The notes under the pieces: generated by a model
What the model was told of the DNA's origin: nothing
Database searches by the model: none
Seen by the model: the letters and a program-made list of their open reading frames with translations, nothing else
NCBI GenBank assembly: GCA_024278035.1
Contig: JAJRUA010000272.1
Location: 1 to 8,657, forward strand
Length of the DNA stretch: 8,657 nucleotides
Source of the DNA: Planctomycetota bacterium
GTDB lineage: Bacteria > Planctomycetota > Planctomycetia > Pirellulales > Lacipirellulaceae
Direction of reading: 5' to 3'
Translations under genes and position numbers: made by a program
Part shown: positions 1-6,354 of the stretch, one piece after another
Numbering within the stretch: position 1 is the first letter of the stretch
How the letters are laid out: each line of letters opens with the position of its first letter

Positions 1-356
1 GCGGCGAGCATCTCTTTTGCCTCGGCCAAAGAATTGGCAAGCGGTTTTTCGCAGAAGACGTGCTTTCCCGCTTTGGCAGCGGCAATGGAGATCACTCCAT
101 GCGTATCGCCTGGCGTACAAACGTCGATCAGGTCGAGGCTTTTATCGGCAACAAGTTCTTCCCATTTTGTTTCCGCCTGCTCCCAGCCAAAACGCTTAGC
201 GAACTTCTCGACATCAGGCCGATCGAGCCCGCAGACGGTCTTCATCACGGGTTCGGCAGCCATGTCGAAGAATTTGGCCACTTTGAGGTAGGCATTCGAG
301 TGGGCTTTGCCCATGAATTGGTTGCCGACAAGGCCGACATGGATTGGCTGAACCAT
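1..356 (-). CDS. Gfo/Idh/MocA family oxidoreductase, N-terminal part (C-terminus beyond window)
   Basis: NAD(P)-dependent sugar-type dehydrogenase. Only the first 118 residues are visible; the reading frame stays open to the left edge. The protein begins MVQPIHVGLVGNQFMGKAHS, which is the Rossmann nucleotide-binding strand and loop. The middle glycine of the usual GxGxxG is Gln13, a variation I recall in a subgroup whose start reads 'FMGKAHSNAY'. Residues 76-86 give LIDVCTPGDTH, and residues 103-105 give the family's EKP motif (FCEKPLAN), where the Lys is the usual catalytic or cofactor-contacting residue. The start at 356 is chosen because the Rossmann strand begins only six residues later; no Shine-Dalgarno sequence is evident. 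It is divergent from the acetyltransferase gene across a 187-base gap. Family assignment is firm. The substrate cannot be told because the C-terminal domain is missing. Confidence 0.93.
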   Translation of the reverse strand, partial: MVQPIHVGLVGNQFMGKAHSNAYLKVAKFFDMAAEPVMKTVCGLDRPDVEKFAKRFGWEQAETKWEELVADKSLDLIDVCTPGDTHGVISIAAAKAGKHVFCEKPLANSLAEAKEMLA

Positions 357-474
357 AACGCAACGGGTAAAAGGGCGAGAAAAAAAGGCGGAAAGACGGA
401 TATCGACCCACCATGGCGAAGCCCTCTATCCTAACCGATCGGATGACCGGGCGGGAGATGCTCGTTTCCCCCGT

Positions 475-497
475 CCGCGGCTTCCGCCTACGGCTGC
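475..497 (-). repeat. REP-like hairpin repeat, copy 1
   Basis: Read on the minus strand, the core is AGCCGTAGGCGGAAGCCGCG plus one further G. It differs by a single base over 21 from the plus-strand core at 1834-1854. It folds as CCGT/GCGG, a bulged A, then GGC/GCC around a GGAA tetraloop (GNRA type); the other copy has C where this one has T, so pairing is preserved (G-T to G-C). The copy lies in the divergent gap between the oxidoreductase and acetyltransferase genes. A 21-mer recurring once with one mismatch in inverted orientation is far beyond chance in 8.7 kb, so I call it a dispersed intergenic repeat. Its genome-wide abundance is inference. Confidence 0.6.
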
Positions 498-543
498 TAA
501 TGCTAATTCACTCACAATCCCAACTCAATGATGCGAAGAAGAA

Positions 544-1749
544 ATGACCTCATTCGCTGTGACTCGCCCCGATCGTTTGCTATCGCTCGATGTGATGCGA
601 GGGCTGACGATCCTTGCCATGATCCTTGTCAACAACCCCGGGGATTGGGGAGCTTTGTACGGGCCGCTCGGTCATGCCGATTGGCATGGGTGGACTCCGA
701 CCGATCTGATCTTCCCGTTCTTCTTGTTTATGGTTGGCGTGGCGATGGCCTACAGCTTTGCCAAGTACACCGATGGTGAAGGGAGACCGGCGCCTGCCGT
801 ATGGAGCCGTCTTATTCGTCGCGTCGTGGTGTTGATTTTGCTTGGCTTGTTGCTCAATGCTTCGGCCCGAATTTTTAATTTGCTTCTTGGCCACACGGCA
901 TCGCTCGATATCGAGACGCTCCGATGGCCTGGAGTGCTGCAACGAATTGCGTTGGCCTATTTGGGCGCTTCGATTTTGGTGCTCTTGCTACCACACAAGG
1001 GGCAGGTTGCTGCAGGCTTGCTGCTATTGGTCGGCTATTGGGCGATGCTCGTTCTCTTGCCGGCGGCAGTCGCGCCCGAAGAACGTTTGCTGACGGAATC
1101 GAATGTCGTTCGCAGTGTCGATATCGCCGTGATTGGCAAGCAACACATGTGGGGGCAAGCGACCGACCATCCGACCGATCCCGAAGGATTGCTGAGCACA
1201 CTACCGGCGATCGTGACCGTGCTCTTCGGCTACTGGACGGGCCGCCTCTTGCGGCGTGAATCGAACATGGCACGCCAACTTACCCGGTTGCTGCTGGGCG
1301 GCTCTCTCTTAACGGGCCTCGGACTCATTTTGTCCCAGGCCCCGTGGGCATGGCTGGCGATGCCGATCAACAAAGCGCTTTGGACTCCCACCTTTGTGTT
1401 GCTTACGGCGGGACTGGGCATGGGGGCGCTTGCCGTTTGCTTGTTGTTTTTTGATATCCTTGGAAGGAAATCTTCTTGGGTGAGTCGCGTGGCAACGGCG
1501 TTTCAGATGGTCGGCGTCAATGCGATTTTTGTTTTTGTCGCCTCGGGTTTGGTGGCAAACCTTATGGGAACGATTAAAGTTGGCAATCAAAGCGTCAAAG
1601 GGTGGATCTACGAGAATCTGTTCGTCGGCCCTCTTTCCGCCGTGGCCGACCCGCGGTTTACCTCACTGGCCTTTGCCGTCTCGTTCATCGGTTGCTGGTG
1701 GCTCGTCCTATGGGCCATGTGGCGTCGAGGCTGGTCGATTCGAGTCTAA
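544..1749 (+). CDS. HGSNAT-like / DUF5009 multi-pass membrane acetyltransferase
   Basis: A 401-residue polytopic membrane protein related to human heparan-alpha-glucosaminide N-acetyltransferase (HGSNAT), which passes an acetyl group from cytosolic acetyl-CoA to a sugar amine across the membrane. Hallmarks seen: RLLSLDVMRGLTILAMILVN at 11-30; GHADWHGWTPTDLIFPFF at 43-60; DPEGLLSTLPA at 212-222; NKALWTPTFVL at 276-286; GVNAIFVFVASGLVAN at 324-339. His44 aligns with the histidine that, as I recall, is the active-site residue of HGSNAT (KHASW in the human protein), and Asn30/31 with the conserved Asn upstream. About ten hydrophobic segments are visible, for example 55-72, 93-107, 133-149, 155-173, 217-236, 282-304, 320-341 and 373-392. 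The start gives the usual short N-terminus; only a purine-rich AAGAAGAA precedes it. The bacterial substrate is unknown. Acetylation of a cell-surface polysaccharide is an inference, encouraged by the export lipoprotein downstream. Confidence 0.92.
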   Translation: MTSFAVTRPDRLLSLDVMRGLTILAMILVNNPGDWGALYGPLGHADWHGWTPTDLIFPFFLFMVGVAMAYSFAKYTDGEGRPAPAVWSRLIRRVVVLILLGLLLNASARIFNLLLGHTASLDIETLRWPGVLQRIALAYLGASILVLLLPHKGQVAAGLLLLVGYWAMLVLLPAAVAPEERLLTESNVVRSVDIAVIGKQHMWGQATDHPTDPEGLLSTLPAIVTVLFGYWTGRLLRRESNMARQLTRLLLGGSLLTGLGLILSQAPWAWLAMPINKALWTPTFVLLTAGLGMGALAVCLLFFDILGRKSSWVSRVATAFQMVGVNAIFVFVASGLVANLMGTIKVGNQSVKGWIYENLFVGPLSAVADPRFTSLAFAVSFIGCWWLVLWAMWRRGWSIRV

Positions 1750-2107
1750 TCACACAGTTTTTTGCTAGCACTGGTGTCAATCTTTTTGGGAAAATGACTT
1801 TCCGGAAAGCTACAAAGTCAAAGTTAGGGTTGTAGCCGCAGGCGGAAGCCGCGGTACCGACTTGGCAGTTCGCCTGTACGACTCCCCTGCTCCCTTTCTA
1901 TTGAGGCTCCGCATAGCGGCAGACCGCAAGGGGTTCTCGGTTACGGGGGCCTTGACGATTTTGTGGGCTAGGGCAAAGTTCCGTAGCGATAAGTCCGATA
2001 GGTGTGATTATGCCGATTCTTTCGGCTGCAATGAATGCGCGGGCTGTTGGCGGCTAAAGGCTGCTAGCCCGTGGGAATCGCGTACCAACGACGAGGCTAA
2101 ACCGCCC
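1750..2107 (+). other. Non-coding 358-base leader upstream of the OPX lipoprotein gene
   Basis: No gene is supported here. An open frame runs back from the lipoprotein gene to a TTG at 1862, but its translation (82 residues before Met at 2108) is Arg- and Cys-rich without domain character and would bury the lipoprotein signal. Contents: a 7-bp inverted repeat TGACTTT/AAAGTCA at 1795-1820 enclosing the palindrome CTTTCCGGAAAG (1798-1809), possibly the end of the acetyltransferase transcript although there is no T-tract; the hairpin repeat at 1834-1854; a TTGACG at 1952-1957 without a convincing -10; and a small stem GCCGA/TCGGC around TTCTT at 2012-2026. The region from 1970 to 2095 is rich in short stems and may be a structured 5' leader. 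No known riboswitch consensus could be fitted. Confidence 0.5.
1834..1854 (+). repeat. REP-like hairpin repeat, copy 2
   Basis: The core AGCCGCAGGCGGAAGCCGCG plus one G matches the inverted copy at 475-497 with one substitution. The fold is CCGC/GCGG, one bulged A, GGC/GCC, and a GGAA tetraloop. It lies about 85 bases after the acetyltransferase stop, so the two copies bracket that gene in opposite orientations. It could serve as a transcript-end stabiliser or simply be a scattered palindromic repeat; the sequence does not decide. Confidence 0.6.
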
Positions 2108-3172
2108 ATGAATGGCGCCCTACTTCAGACCGCTCGCATCCGACCTGCCCTGCTAATGCTTATCGCAGCGCTCGCCACCAGCACGGGCTGTACGGCTTTC
2201 ATGGCCCCTCGTGAGCCATTGCCGGTCACGCCCGAGGGTCCTCCTGCCTCGTCGCCTGTGCCGCGAGAGTTGGAGATGATGTCGCTCGATCGGTACCGAA
2301 TTGAGCCTCCGGATATTTTGCTAATCAACGCGATCAAGGTCGTTCCTAAGCCGCCGCACAAGATCGAGCCGTTTGATGGCCTGTTGATCCGTGCTGTGGG
2401 GGCTTTGCCCGACCAACCGATCGCAGCGGCCTACACGGTGGATCCCGAGGGATTGGTGGATCTCGGTCCCTCCTACGGCAAGATTAGAGTGGTTGGCCTG
2501 ACGACCGACGAAGCCCAGGATGCCATCCGTAAGCAACTTGCTGAGATGCTGGACGCGCCAGAAGTGAGCGTCTCTCTTGCCTTCTCATCGGGTGCCCAGC
2601 AGATCGTGGGTGAGCACTTGGTTGGTCCGGATGGACGAGTCAATCTGGGGACCTATGGTGCCGTCTATGTTACGGGCCTCACCATTGAAGAGGCGACGGA
2701 AGCCATCGAACGCCAGCTAGCCGGTTTCTTGGAAGACCCCAAAGTGGTCGTCGATATCTTCTCGTACAACAGCAAAAAGTATTACATCATCACCCAAGGT
2801 GGTGGTTTCGGCGACAACGTTATTACGCAACCGGTGACAGGTAACGAAACGGTGCTTGACGCCGTGGCCGCCCTGGGCGGGCTTAGTCAGGTCTCTTCGA
2901 CCAAGATTTGGATCGCCCGTCCGGCTCCTAACGGTCAAGGGTGCGAACAGATACTGCCCGTTAATTGGGTCGATATCACCCGAGGGGCATCAACCGCGAC
3001 CAACTACCAAATGATGCCGGGAGACCGATTGTTTATTGCCGAGGATCCGATGGTCAAGTTCGACGCGGTGGTCTCGAAGATTACCCGACCGTTTGAGCGA
3101 TTCTTCGGCTTCGTCTCACTCGGCACGGCAACTCTCAACCGAATCGACCGTTTTGGCTTAGGCCAACTGTAA
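2108..3172 (+). CDS. Wza/OPX-like polysaccharide export lipoprotein (Poly_export + SLBB)
   Basis: A 354-residue predicted lipoprotein of the polysaccharide biosynthesis/export family, whose Wza-type members form the outer-membrane or periplasmic channel for capsule and exopolysaccharide. The N-terminus has basic residues, a hydrophobic run at 14-23 (ALLMLIAALA) and a lipobox-like STGC with Cys28. A Pro-rich linker follows. RYRIEPPDILLI at 62-73 is the usual start of Poly_export and is partly repeated as KIEPFDGLLIRA at 85-96. Two copies of the core follow: YTVDPEGLVDLG...GLTTDEAQDAI at 109-140, and HLVGPDGRVNLG...GLTIEEATEAI at 170-200. An SLBB-like segment begins near KKYYIITQGG (223-232), and YQMMPGDRLFIAED at 300-313 closes the family pattern. 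The ATG at 2108 is preferred to the upstream TTG at 1862 because it places the signal peptide at the N-terminus and has GAGG 11 bases upstream; an in-frame ATG at 2156 would leave a very short signal. First gene of the probable envelope cluster. Confidence 0.88.
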   Translation: MNGALLQTARIRPALLMLIAALATSTGCTAFMAPREPLPVTPEGPPASSPVPRELEMMSLDRYRIEPPDILLINAIKVVPKPPHKIEPFDGLLIRAVGALPDQPIAAAYTVDPEGLVDLGPSYGKIRVVGLTTDEAQDAIRKQLAEMLDAPEVSVSLAFSSGAQQIVGEHLVGPDGRVNLGTYGAVYVTGLTIEEATEAIERQLAGFLEDPKVVVDIFSYNSKKYYIITQGGGFGDNVITQPVTGNETVLDAVAALGGLSQVSSTKIWIARPAPNGQGCEQILPVNWVDITRGASTATNYQMMPGDRLFIAEDPMVKFDAVVSKITRPFERFFGFVSLGTATLNRIDRFGLGQL

Positions 3173-3241
3173 GAAGAATTGCTTAGCTATCTCCTGGGAA
3201 GCACCACTTCCTGGGGGATTGGCGGGCAAGCACCCAGACCT

Positions 3242-3279
3242 CGTGACCACTTAGCGTTTCATAGCGGCCCGCGTGACCA
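3242..3279. repeat. Short direct repeat pair upstream of the secreted-protein gene
   Basis: CGTGACCA occurs at 3242-3249 and again at 3272-3279, a 30-base spacing close to three helical turns. Between them TAGCG is also repeated in TAGCGTTTCATAGCG. The pair lies 44-81 bases before the start at 3323, where an operator could sit. Eight-base repeats can arise by chance, so this is only a candidate regulatory site. Confidence 0.25.
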
Positions 3280-3311
3280 TCTACCTTGTGTGATTTTCGC
3301 AAAGGCAATCG

Positions 3312-3318
3312 AAGGGGA
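3312..3318 (+). promoter_or_regulatory. Strong Shine-Dalgarno deciding the start at 3323
   Basis: AAGGGGA lies four to five bases before the ATG at 3323. It is the clearest ribosome binding site among the plus-strand genes here. It rules against the longer reading from 3179, whose first 48 residues are not hydrophobic and would displace the signal peptide. Confidence 0.75.
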
Positions 3319-3322
3319 TTCC

Positions 3323-4189
3323 ATGAAAATTGTTCACCTGTTTGCGATTATCGCAATTTCCAGTTCGATTTGCGTCTCCGAATCTTTGGCTTCGGGTGTC
3401 GGTCTTCGGCAATACCAACCCGCCAAGATGGTAACGCCGGTCAGCTACGCCTGTCCTACAGGGCAATGTCAATCCGGGGCTCGCTGTTCCGGCTGTAAGC
3501 TCAAGGGCTTTGCCTGCGTCGATGGGGCCACGCCTTCCCCCTGTACGGCAGACGGAGGCTGTACACCGAACCGAGCCACTTTTGGATTCAACAAAACGCG
3601 CTGGCGTCGTTGGCCTGGGGATGCGGACACAACCGGCCCCACGCCGGCGGATGCGACGGCCGGCGATTCGCTACTAACGCCATTCGATACGCCTTCGCCA
3701 GAAGATGAAGACCAGCAGGCTCCACCTCCGATCGAAGATGATCCTGGTGTGGAGGAAGGGGACGAATCGCCCCTGCTAGAAATCGACTTGCCACCGCTGC
3801 CAGAGCATCGTTTTGATGTACCAGCCGCCCCGGCAGAAGATGAGCCACCAGCGTTGCCATTTGGCTCGGCTCCGACACGCTCTTCCATGCCCAACATGGC
3901 AGAGGATCGTTCGCTGCCCGAGTTGCCCGCTTTCGAGGAACAGCCGAAAAGGTCGAGAGGTTTTCGAGCGCTACCCGCCTCGTTGCCATCCAAGTCGCCA
4001 TCCAAGCGACGCGACACGAACGCCCCTCCTGCTTTGCCTGAAGGATTCACGCAGCTAGACGCCGGTCGAACCCTCGCGTCCCTTCGCCGATTGCCGAAAA
4101 TGACCCTACGAATGCCTTCGCCACGAGTCGATACCGCGGTTCGCCCTGTGGCCGCAATCGAGCCGATCCTGCTATGGCCCACCCGCTGA
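3323..4189 (+). CDS. Secreted Cys-rich, Pro/acid-rich protein of unknown function
   Basis: I do not recognise a named family. The 288-residue product starts with a clear Sec signal peptide (MKIVHLFAIIAISSSICVSE, probable cleavage after Ala23 or Ser24 in ESLASG). Mature residues 44-80 hold seven cysteines (44, 49, 55, 58, 65, 74, 80) including one CxxC at 55-58, suggesting a disulfide-bonded or metal-binding module. Next is FGFNKTRWRRWPG at 87-99, a Trp/Arg motif resembling one I associate with planctomycete exported proteins (from memory, unverified). Residues 100-225 are low complexity, rich in Pro, Asp and Glu (for example PPPIEDDPGVEEGDESP) and probably disordered. The C-terminal third is more basic, with Ser/Pro/Lys-rich stretches, and ends PILLWPTR. 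There is no C-terminal membrane helix or PEP-CTERM tail. It sits between the export lipoprotein and the EpsI-like gene, so an envelope role is inferred from context only. Confidence 0.8.
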   Translation: MKIVHLFAIIAISSSICVSESLASGVGLRQYQPAKMVTPVSYACPTGQCQSGARCSGCKLKGFACVDGATPSPCTADGGCTPNRATFGFNKTRWRRWPGDADTTGPTPADATAGDSLLTPFDTPSPEDEDQQAPPPIEDDPGVEEGDESPLLEIDLPPLPEHRFDVPAAPAEDEPPALPFGSAPTRSSMPNMAEDRSLPELPAFEEQPKRSRGFRALPASLPSKSPSKRRDTNAPPALPEGFTQLDAGRTLASLRRLPKMTLRMPSPRVDTAVRPVAAIEPILLWPTR

Positions 4190-4219
4190 AACAGCCGCCA
4201 AGTTGTCGCAAATCAGACA

Positions 4220-4243
4220 CCTTATTGGCGACTGCCAATAAGG
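4220..4243 (+). promoter_or_regulatory. Perfect 10-bp hairpin with a Shine-Dalgarno-like sequence in its 3' arm
   Basis: CCTTATTGGC (4220-4229) pairs exactly with GCCAATAAGG (4234-4243) around a GACT loop. It begins 30 bases after the secreted-protein stop. The 3' arm runs into AAGGAGGGGGG, a near-ideal anti-16S sequence, but no start codon with an open frame follows at a usable distance. No T-tract follows on either strand, so it is a poor classical intrinsic terminator. It may be a transcript-end stem or a regulatory element between the two genes. Confidence 0.5.
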
Positions 4244-4273
4244 AGGGGGGAGCGTTTCGCCGCTGAGCATTGC

Positions 4274-4302
4274 TTGACTCCGTCGAGGCGTGGACCTACG
4301 GT
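4274..4302 (+). promoter_or_regulatory. Candidate sigma-70-type promoter for the epsI-like gene
   Basis: TTGACT at 4274-4279 matches five of six -35 bases. After a 17-base spacer comes TACGGT at 4297-4302, which matches only three of six -10 bases. The start codon at 4348 would lie about 40 bases after the start of transcription. Its position behind the 4220-4243 stem would suit independent transcription of the third gene of the cluster. Confidence 0.3.
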
Positions 4303-4347
4303 TGGGGGTAGTGGTTCCCTGCAAAACTCTTCCCTGAGACCCCTAAG

Positions 4348-5118
4348 ATGGTTCGTTTGATCCCGTTTGTGATTGCCGCCCTGGCGATCCTTGTGCTGAC
4401 TTTTGTTGAAGGCTCGATGACGGACCGTTGGGTCGATGTGAACCAAGAGTCGGCCTACTGTGCGACGTTGCTCGATCAAATCCCGGCGAAGATTGGCAAA
4501 TGGGAGGGGGCGGATCAAGAGGTGGATTCCCTGATCCAGAAAACGGCGGGAGCCCAAGGGTTCGTTTCTCGGACCTATCGCAACAAGTCGACTGACGAAC
4601 AGGTTGCGGTTTGGCTCATTGTTGGCCATGCCCGCGACACGGCGGAGCACACGCCCGATATTTGCTACCCCTCTTCAGGGTTCGATCAATCGCAAGCAAT
4701 CGCAACCTACCCGATTGAGGTAGAAGGAGAAGCTCCCGCGAAATTCTTCACAGCAATTTACAGCAAAGGATCGACTTTGGGGAAAGTCCGAGATCGCGTT
4801 TTTTGGTCCTGGTTCAAACCTTCGGGAGAAGCTGAGGCCAGGGGCGACCAAGTCGAGTGGATCGCTCCGGAAAATTCGCGATTCTACTTCGGCAGCACAC
4901 GGGCGCTCTACAAGCTGTATTTCACCGCCCGCGCGCCTTCCGGGGATCAAGACCCGAGCGACAGTGTTTGCGTCGGTTTTGCCAAGGAGTTTCTTCCGGT
5001 TGCAAACTCGATCTTAGCGAAGGCCAACGGTGGGGTTCCTGAGGGCTTCAAGGCATCAGCACCCTCCGTCTCGGAAACACCCTCCGCCTCGGAAACCAAG
5101 ACGGACGACGCGCACTAA
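4348..5118 (+). CDS. Exosortase-associated EpsI-family protein (DUF3485)
   Basis: A 256-residue protein with a single N-terminal membrane segment (residues 3-20, VRLIPFVIAALAILVLTFVE region) and a periplasmic domain. The family signature is clear: residues 88-111 contain VWLIVGHARDTAEHTPDICY then PSSG, with His101 and Cys106 of the conserved H-x-P-x-x-C-Y-P motif. The N-terminal IPAKIGKWEGAD at 45-56 matches the usual 'P..IG.W.G' start of the domain, and VRDRVFWSWF at 151-160 falls in a typical central region. In many bacteria EpsI-type domains are fused to, or encoded beside, an exosortase and exopolysaccharide genes. Here it stands alone, after an OPX lipoprotein. The last 30 residues (SAPSVSETPSASETKTDDAH) form a Ser/Thr/Glu-rich tail that looks appended. 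No good Shine-Dalgarno precedes the ATG. The biochemical role of the family is not settled. Planctomycetes are known to carry their own exosortase type, but none is visible in this window. Confidence 0.88.
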   Translation: MVRLIPFVIAALAILVLTFVEGSMTDRWVDVNQESAYCATLLDQIPAKIGKWEGADQEVDSLIQKTAGAQGFVSRTYRNKSTDEQVAVWLIVGHARDTAEHTPDICYPSSGFDQSQAIATYPIEVEGEAPAKFFTAIYSKGSTLGKVRDRVFWSWFKPSGEAEARGDQVEWIAPENSRFYFGSTRALYKLYFTARAPSGDQDPSDSVCVGFAKEFLPVANSILAKANGGVPEGFKASAPSVSETPSASETKTDDAH

Positions 5119-5119
5119 C

Positions 5120-5150
5120 ATTAGCCCCGGGTCAGTGACCCGGGGCTAAT
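5120..5150. terminator. Palindromic bidirectional terminator or repeat element between convergent genes
   Basis: ATTAGCCCCGGGTCA (5120-5134) is the exact reverse complement of TGACCCGGGGCTAAT (5136-5150), with a single central G. That is a 15-bp arm palindrome starting one base after the epsI-like stop and ending seven bases before the DUF1559 stop. Both convergent transcripts would carry the same GC-rich stem. Flanking T-tracts are lacking, so it may act as a factor-assisted terminator, a 3'-end stabiliser, or be a copy of an intergenic palindromic repeat. Confidence 0.7.
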
Positions 5151-5157
5151 CTCACCG

Positions 5158-6354
5158 TTACAGGTCCGCCTCGGAGGGCTGAGGCAAATAGCGGTCAGCG
5201 GTTCCTTGAGGGCTCCGGCTCGTATTGCTTTCATCAAAGTACCTGGACCGTTTGTACTTGGTCGTCATCATTTGGGCGTAGACCCGCGCATCGATATTGC
5301 TGTTGACGGAAAGAACATGGCCATCGACAAAGGCAAAATTGACGCTTTGAGGATGGTTGCTCGAAGGGTAGCCAAGCTGCTCGTCGAAAAACTGTAACGA
5401 ATCGGGCGTGGTCGATAGCGTGGCCCCGTTCACCCGCTGTACCTCAGGCAGGTAGGTAACACCGTTCGGCGAAGAGCCTAAATTGGGTTCGTTGTGCCAT
5501 ACGAAGCCGAAGTAGTGTTTCGCATCCGGTACAACACTCGAGCCATCTGCCGACGCATCGAACTGCGTATGGGGGTAGGTGTACCAGAGAGCGTGGATAT
5601 TCTCGCTGACCATCATCGTCTTACTCGTGCCGTCACTTCCTTGGACGTAGTCGATCGATGACTGGAGGAGCGGACGGTTGGGTGGCTCGCGGCCATCCGC
5701 GGCGGCAGTACCACTGGGCGTAAAATTGGTTTTGTAGTTTTTGTCAAAGAAGATTCCATTCGGCGCGTACTCGGTATTGTTGTCCGAGAAGCCCGCTGGC
5801 GAGGCACTCCCTCGTGTTGGGTCGCCGAAGGCTTGCCCTGCGTTGCCTACGTAACTCGTCGCCGGCGTGCCCGGGCCATCGGGTAGATCGCTCGGACATT
5901 GAAAGTTCTCTAGCTCCGGCGTAAAGACGGGTTCAATAGCCGCGCTGCTTGCGTTGGGGAATCGCTGGGTCCAAGAATCCCATAGGGGCTGTTGTTCAAT
6001 GTAGGGGAAGGTCATCACCATCCAGCTCACCCGCCGACCGACCGTGAAGCCAGCGGCATTCTTTGGGCTTGCCGGGTTGGGGATCTCGTTGGTCAGTCCG
6101 GGTAGCTCCCGAAGGGTCGAGTCGTAATTGATGAGCGCTAGCGCCAACTGCTTCATGTTGTTTCGACACGTATTGCTACGGGCCGTTTCACGAGCCGCCT
6201 GCACGGCGGGTAGCAGGAGTGCGACGAGGGTGCCAATGATGGCAATCACCACCAGCAGCTCCACAAGCGTGAAACCTGAGAAGCGGACAAACCGGGTCCG
6301 CCGACGATCGGCCCGACGGCTAATGTTAATCGTAGGGGAGTCAGAGTGCCTCAT
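5158..6354 (-). CDS. DUF1559 family prepilin-like protein (H-X9-DG type)
   Basis: A 398-residue protein of the large planctomycete DUF1559 family. A basic leader ([15 protein letters not shown]) ends at Gly27, followed by the type IV prepilin motif [20 protein letters not shown] at 28-47, with Phe at +1 and Glu at +5; a prepilin peptidase would cut after Gly27. [20 protein letters not shown] follows, the usual continuation of this family. Near the C-terminus His334 is followed by nine residues and then Asp344-Gly345 ([14 protein letters not shown]), the H-X9-DG signature. The start at 6354 is chosen because GAGAGG lies six bases upstream on the minus strand (6361-6366). An upstream TTG at 6405 would add 17 uncharacteristic residues. 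The protein is presumably exported or membrane-anchored through a pseudopilin pathway. Members are numerous in planctomycete genomes and their individual roles are unknown. The gene is monocistronic here, convergent with the epsI-like gene. Confidence 0.93.
   Translation of the reverse strand: MRHSDSPTINISRRADRRRTRFVRFSGFTLVELLVVIAIIGTLVALLLPAVQAARETARSNTCRNNMKQLALALINYDSTLRELPGLTNEIPNPASPKNAAGFTVGRRVSWMVMTFPYIEQQPLWDSWTQRFPNASSAAIEPVFTPELENFQCPSDLPDGPGTPATSYVGNAGQAFGDPTRGSASPAGFSDNNTEYAPNGIFFDKNYKTNFTPSGTAAADGREPPNRPLLQSSIDYVQGSDGTSKTMMVSENIHALWYTYPHTQFDASADGSSVVPDAKHYFGFVWHNEPNLGSSPNGVTYLPEVQRVNGATLSTTPDSLQFFDEQLGYPSSNHPQSVNFAFVDGHVLSVNSNIDARVYAQMMTTKYKRSRYFDESNTSRSPQGTADRYLPQPSEADL

Noticed and set aside
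1970..2095. Cyclic-di-GMP (GEMM) riboswitch in the OPX leader
   Set aside because: Only fragments resemble the consensus; the second conserved arm and tetraloop-receptor arrangement cannot be placed. Kept only as a generic structured-leader lead.
3469..4182. Minus-strand 237-codon open frame
   Set aside because: It mirrors the low-complexity coding region of the secreted protein; the Ser/Gly-rich translation is a codon shadow. The plus-strand frame has a signal peptide and a strong ribosome binding site.
4220..4243. Classical rho-independent terminator after the secreted-protein gene
   Set aside because: The stem is perfect but G-rich sequence, not a T-tract, follows on the plus strand; the minus strand also lacks one. 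Listed as a regulatory hairpin instead.
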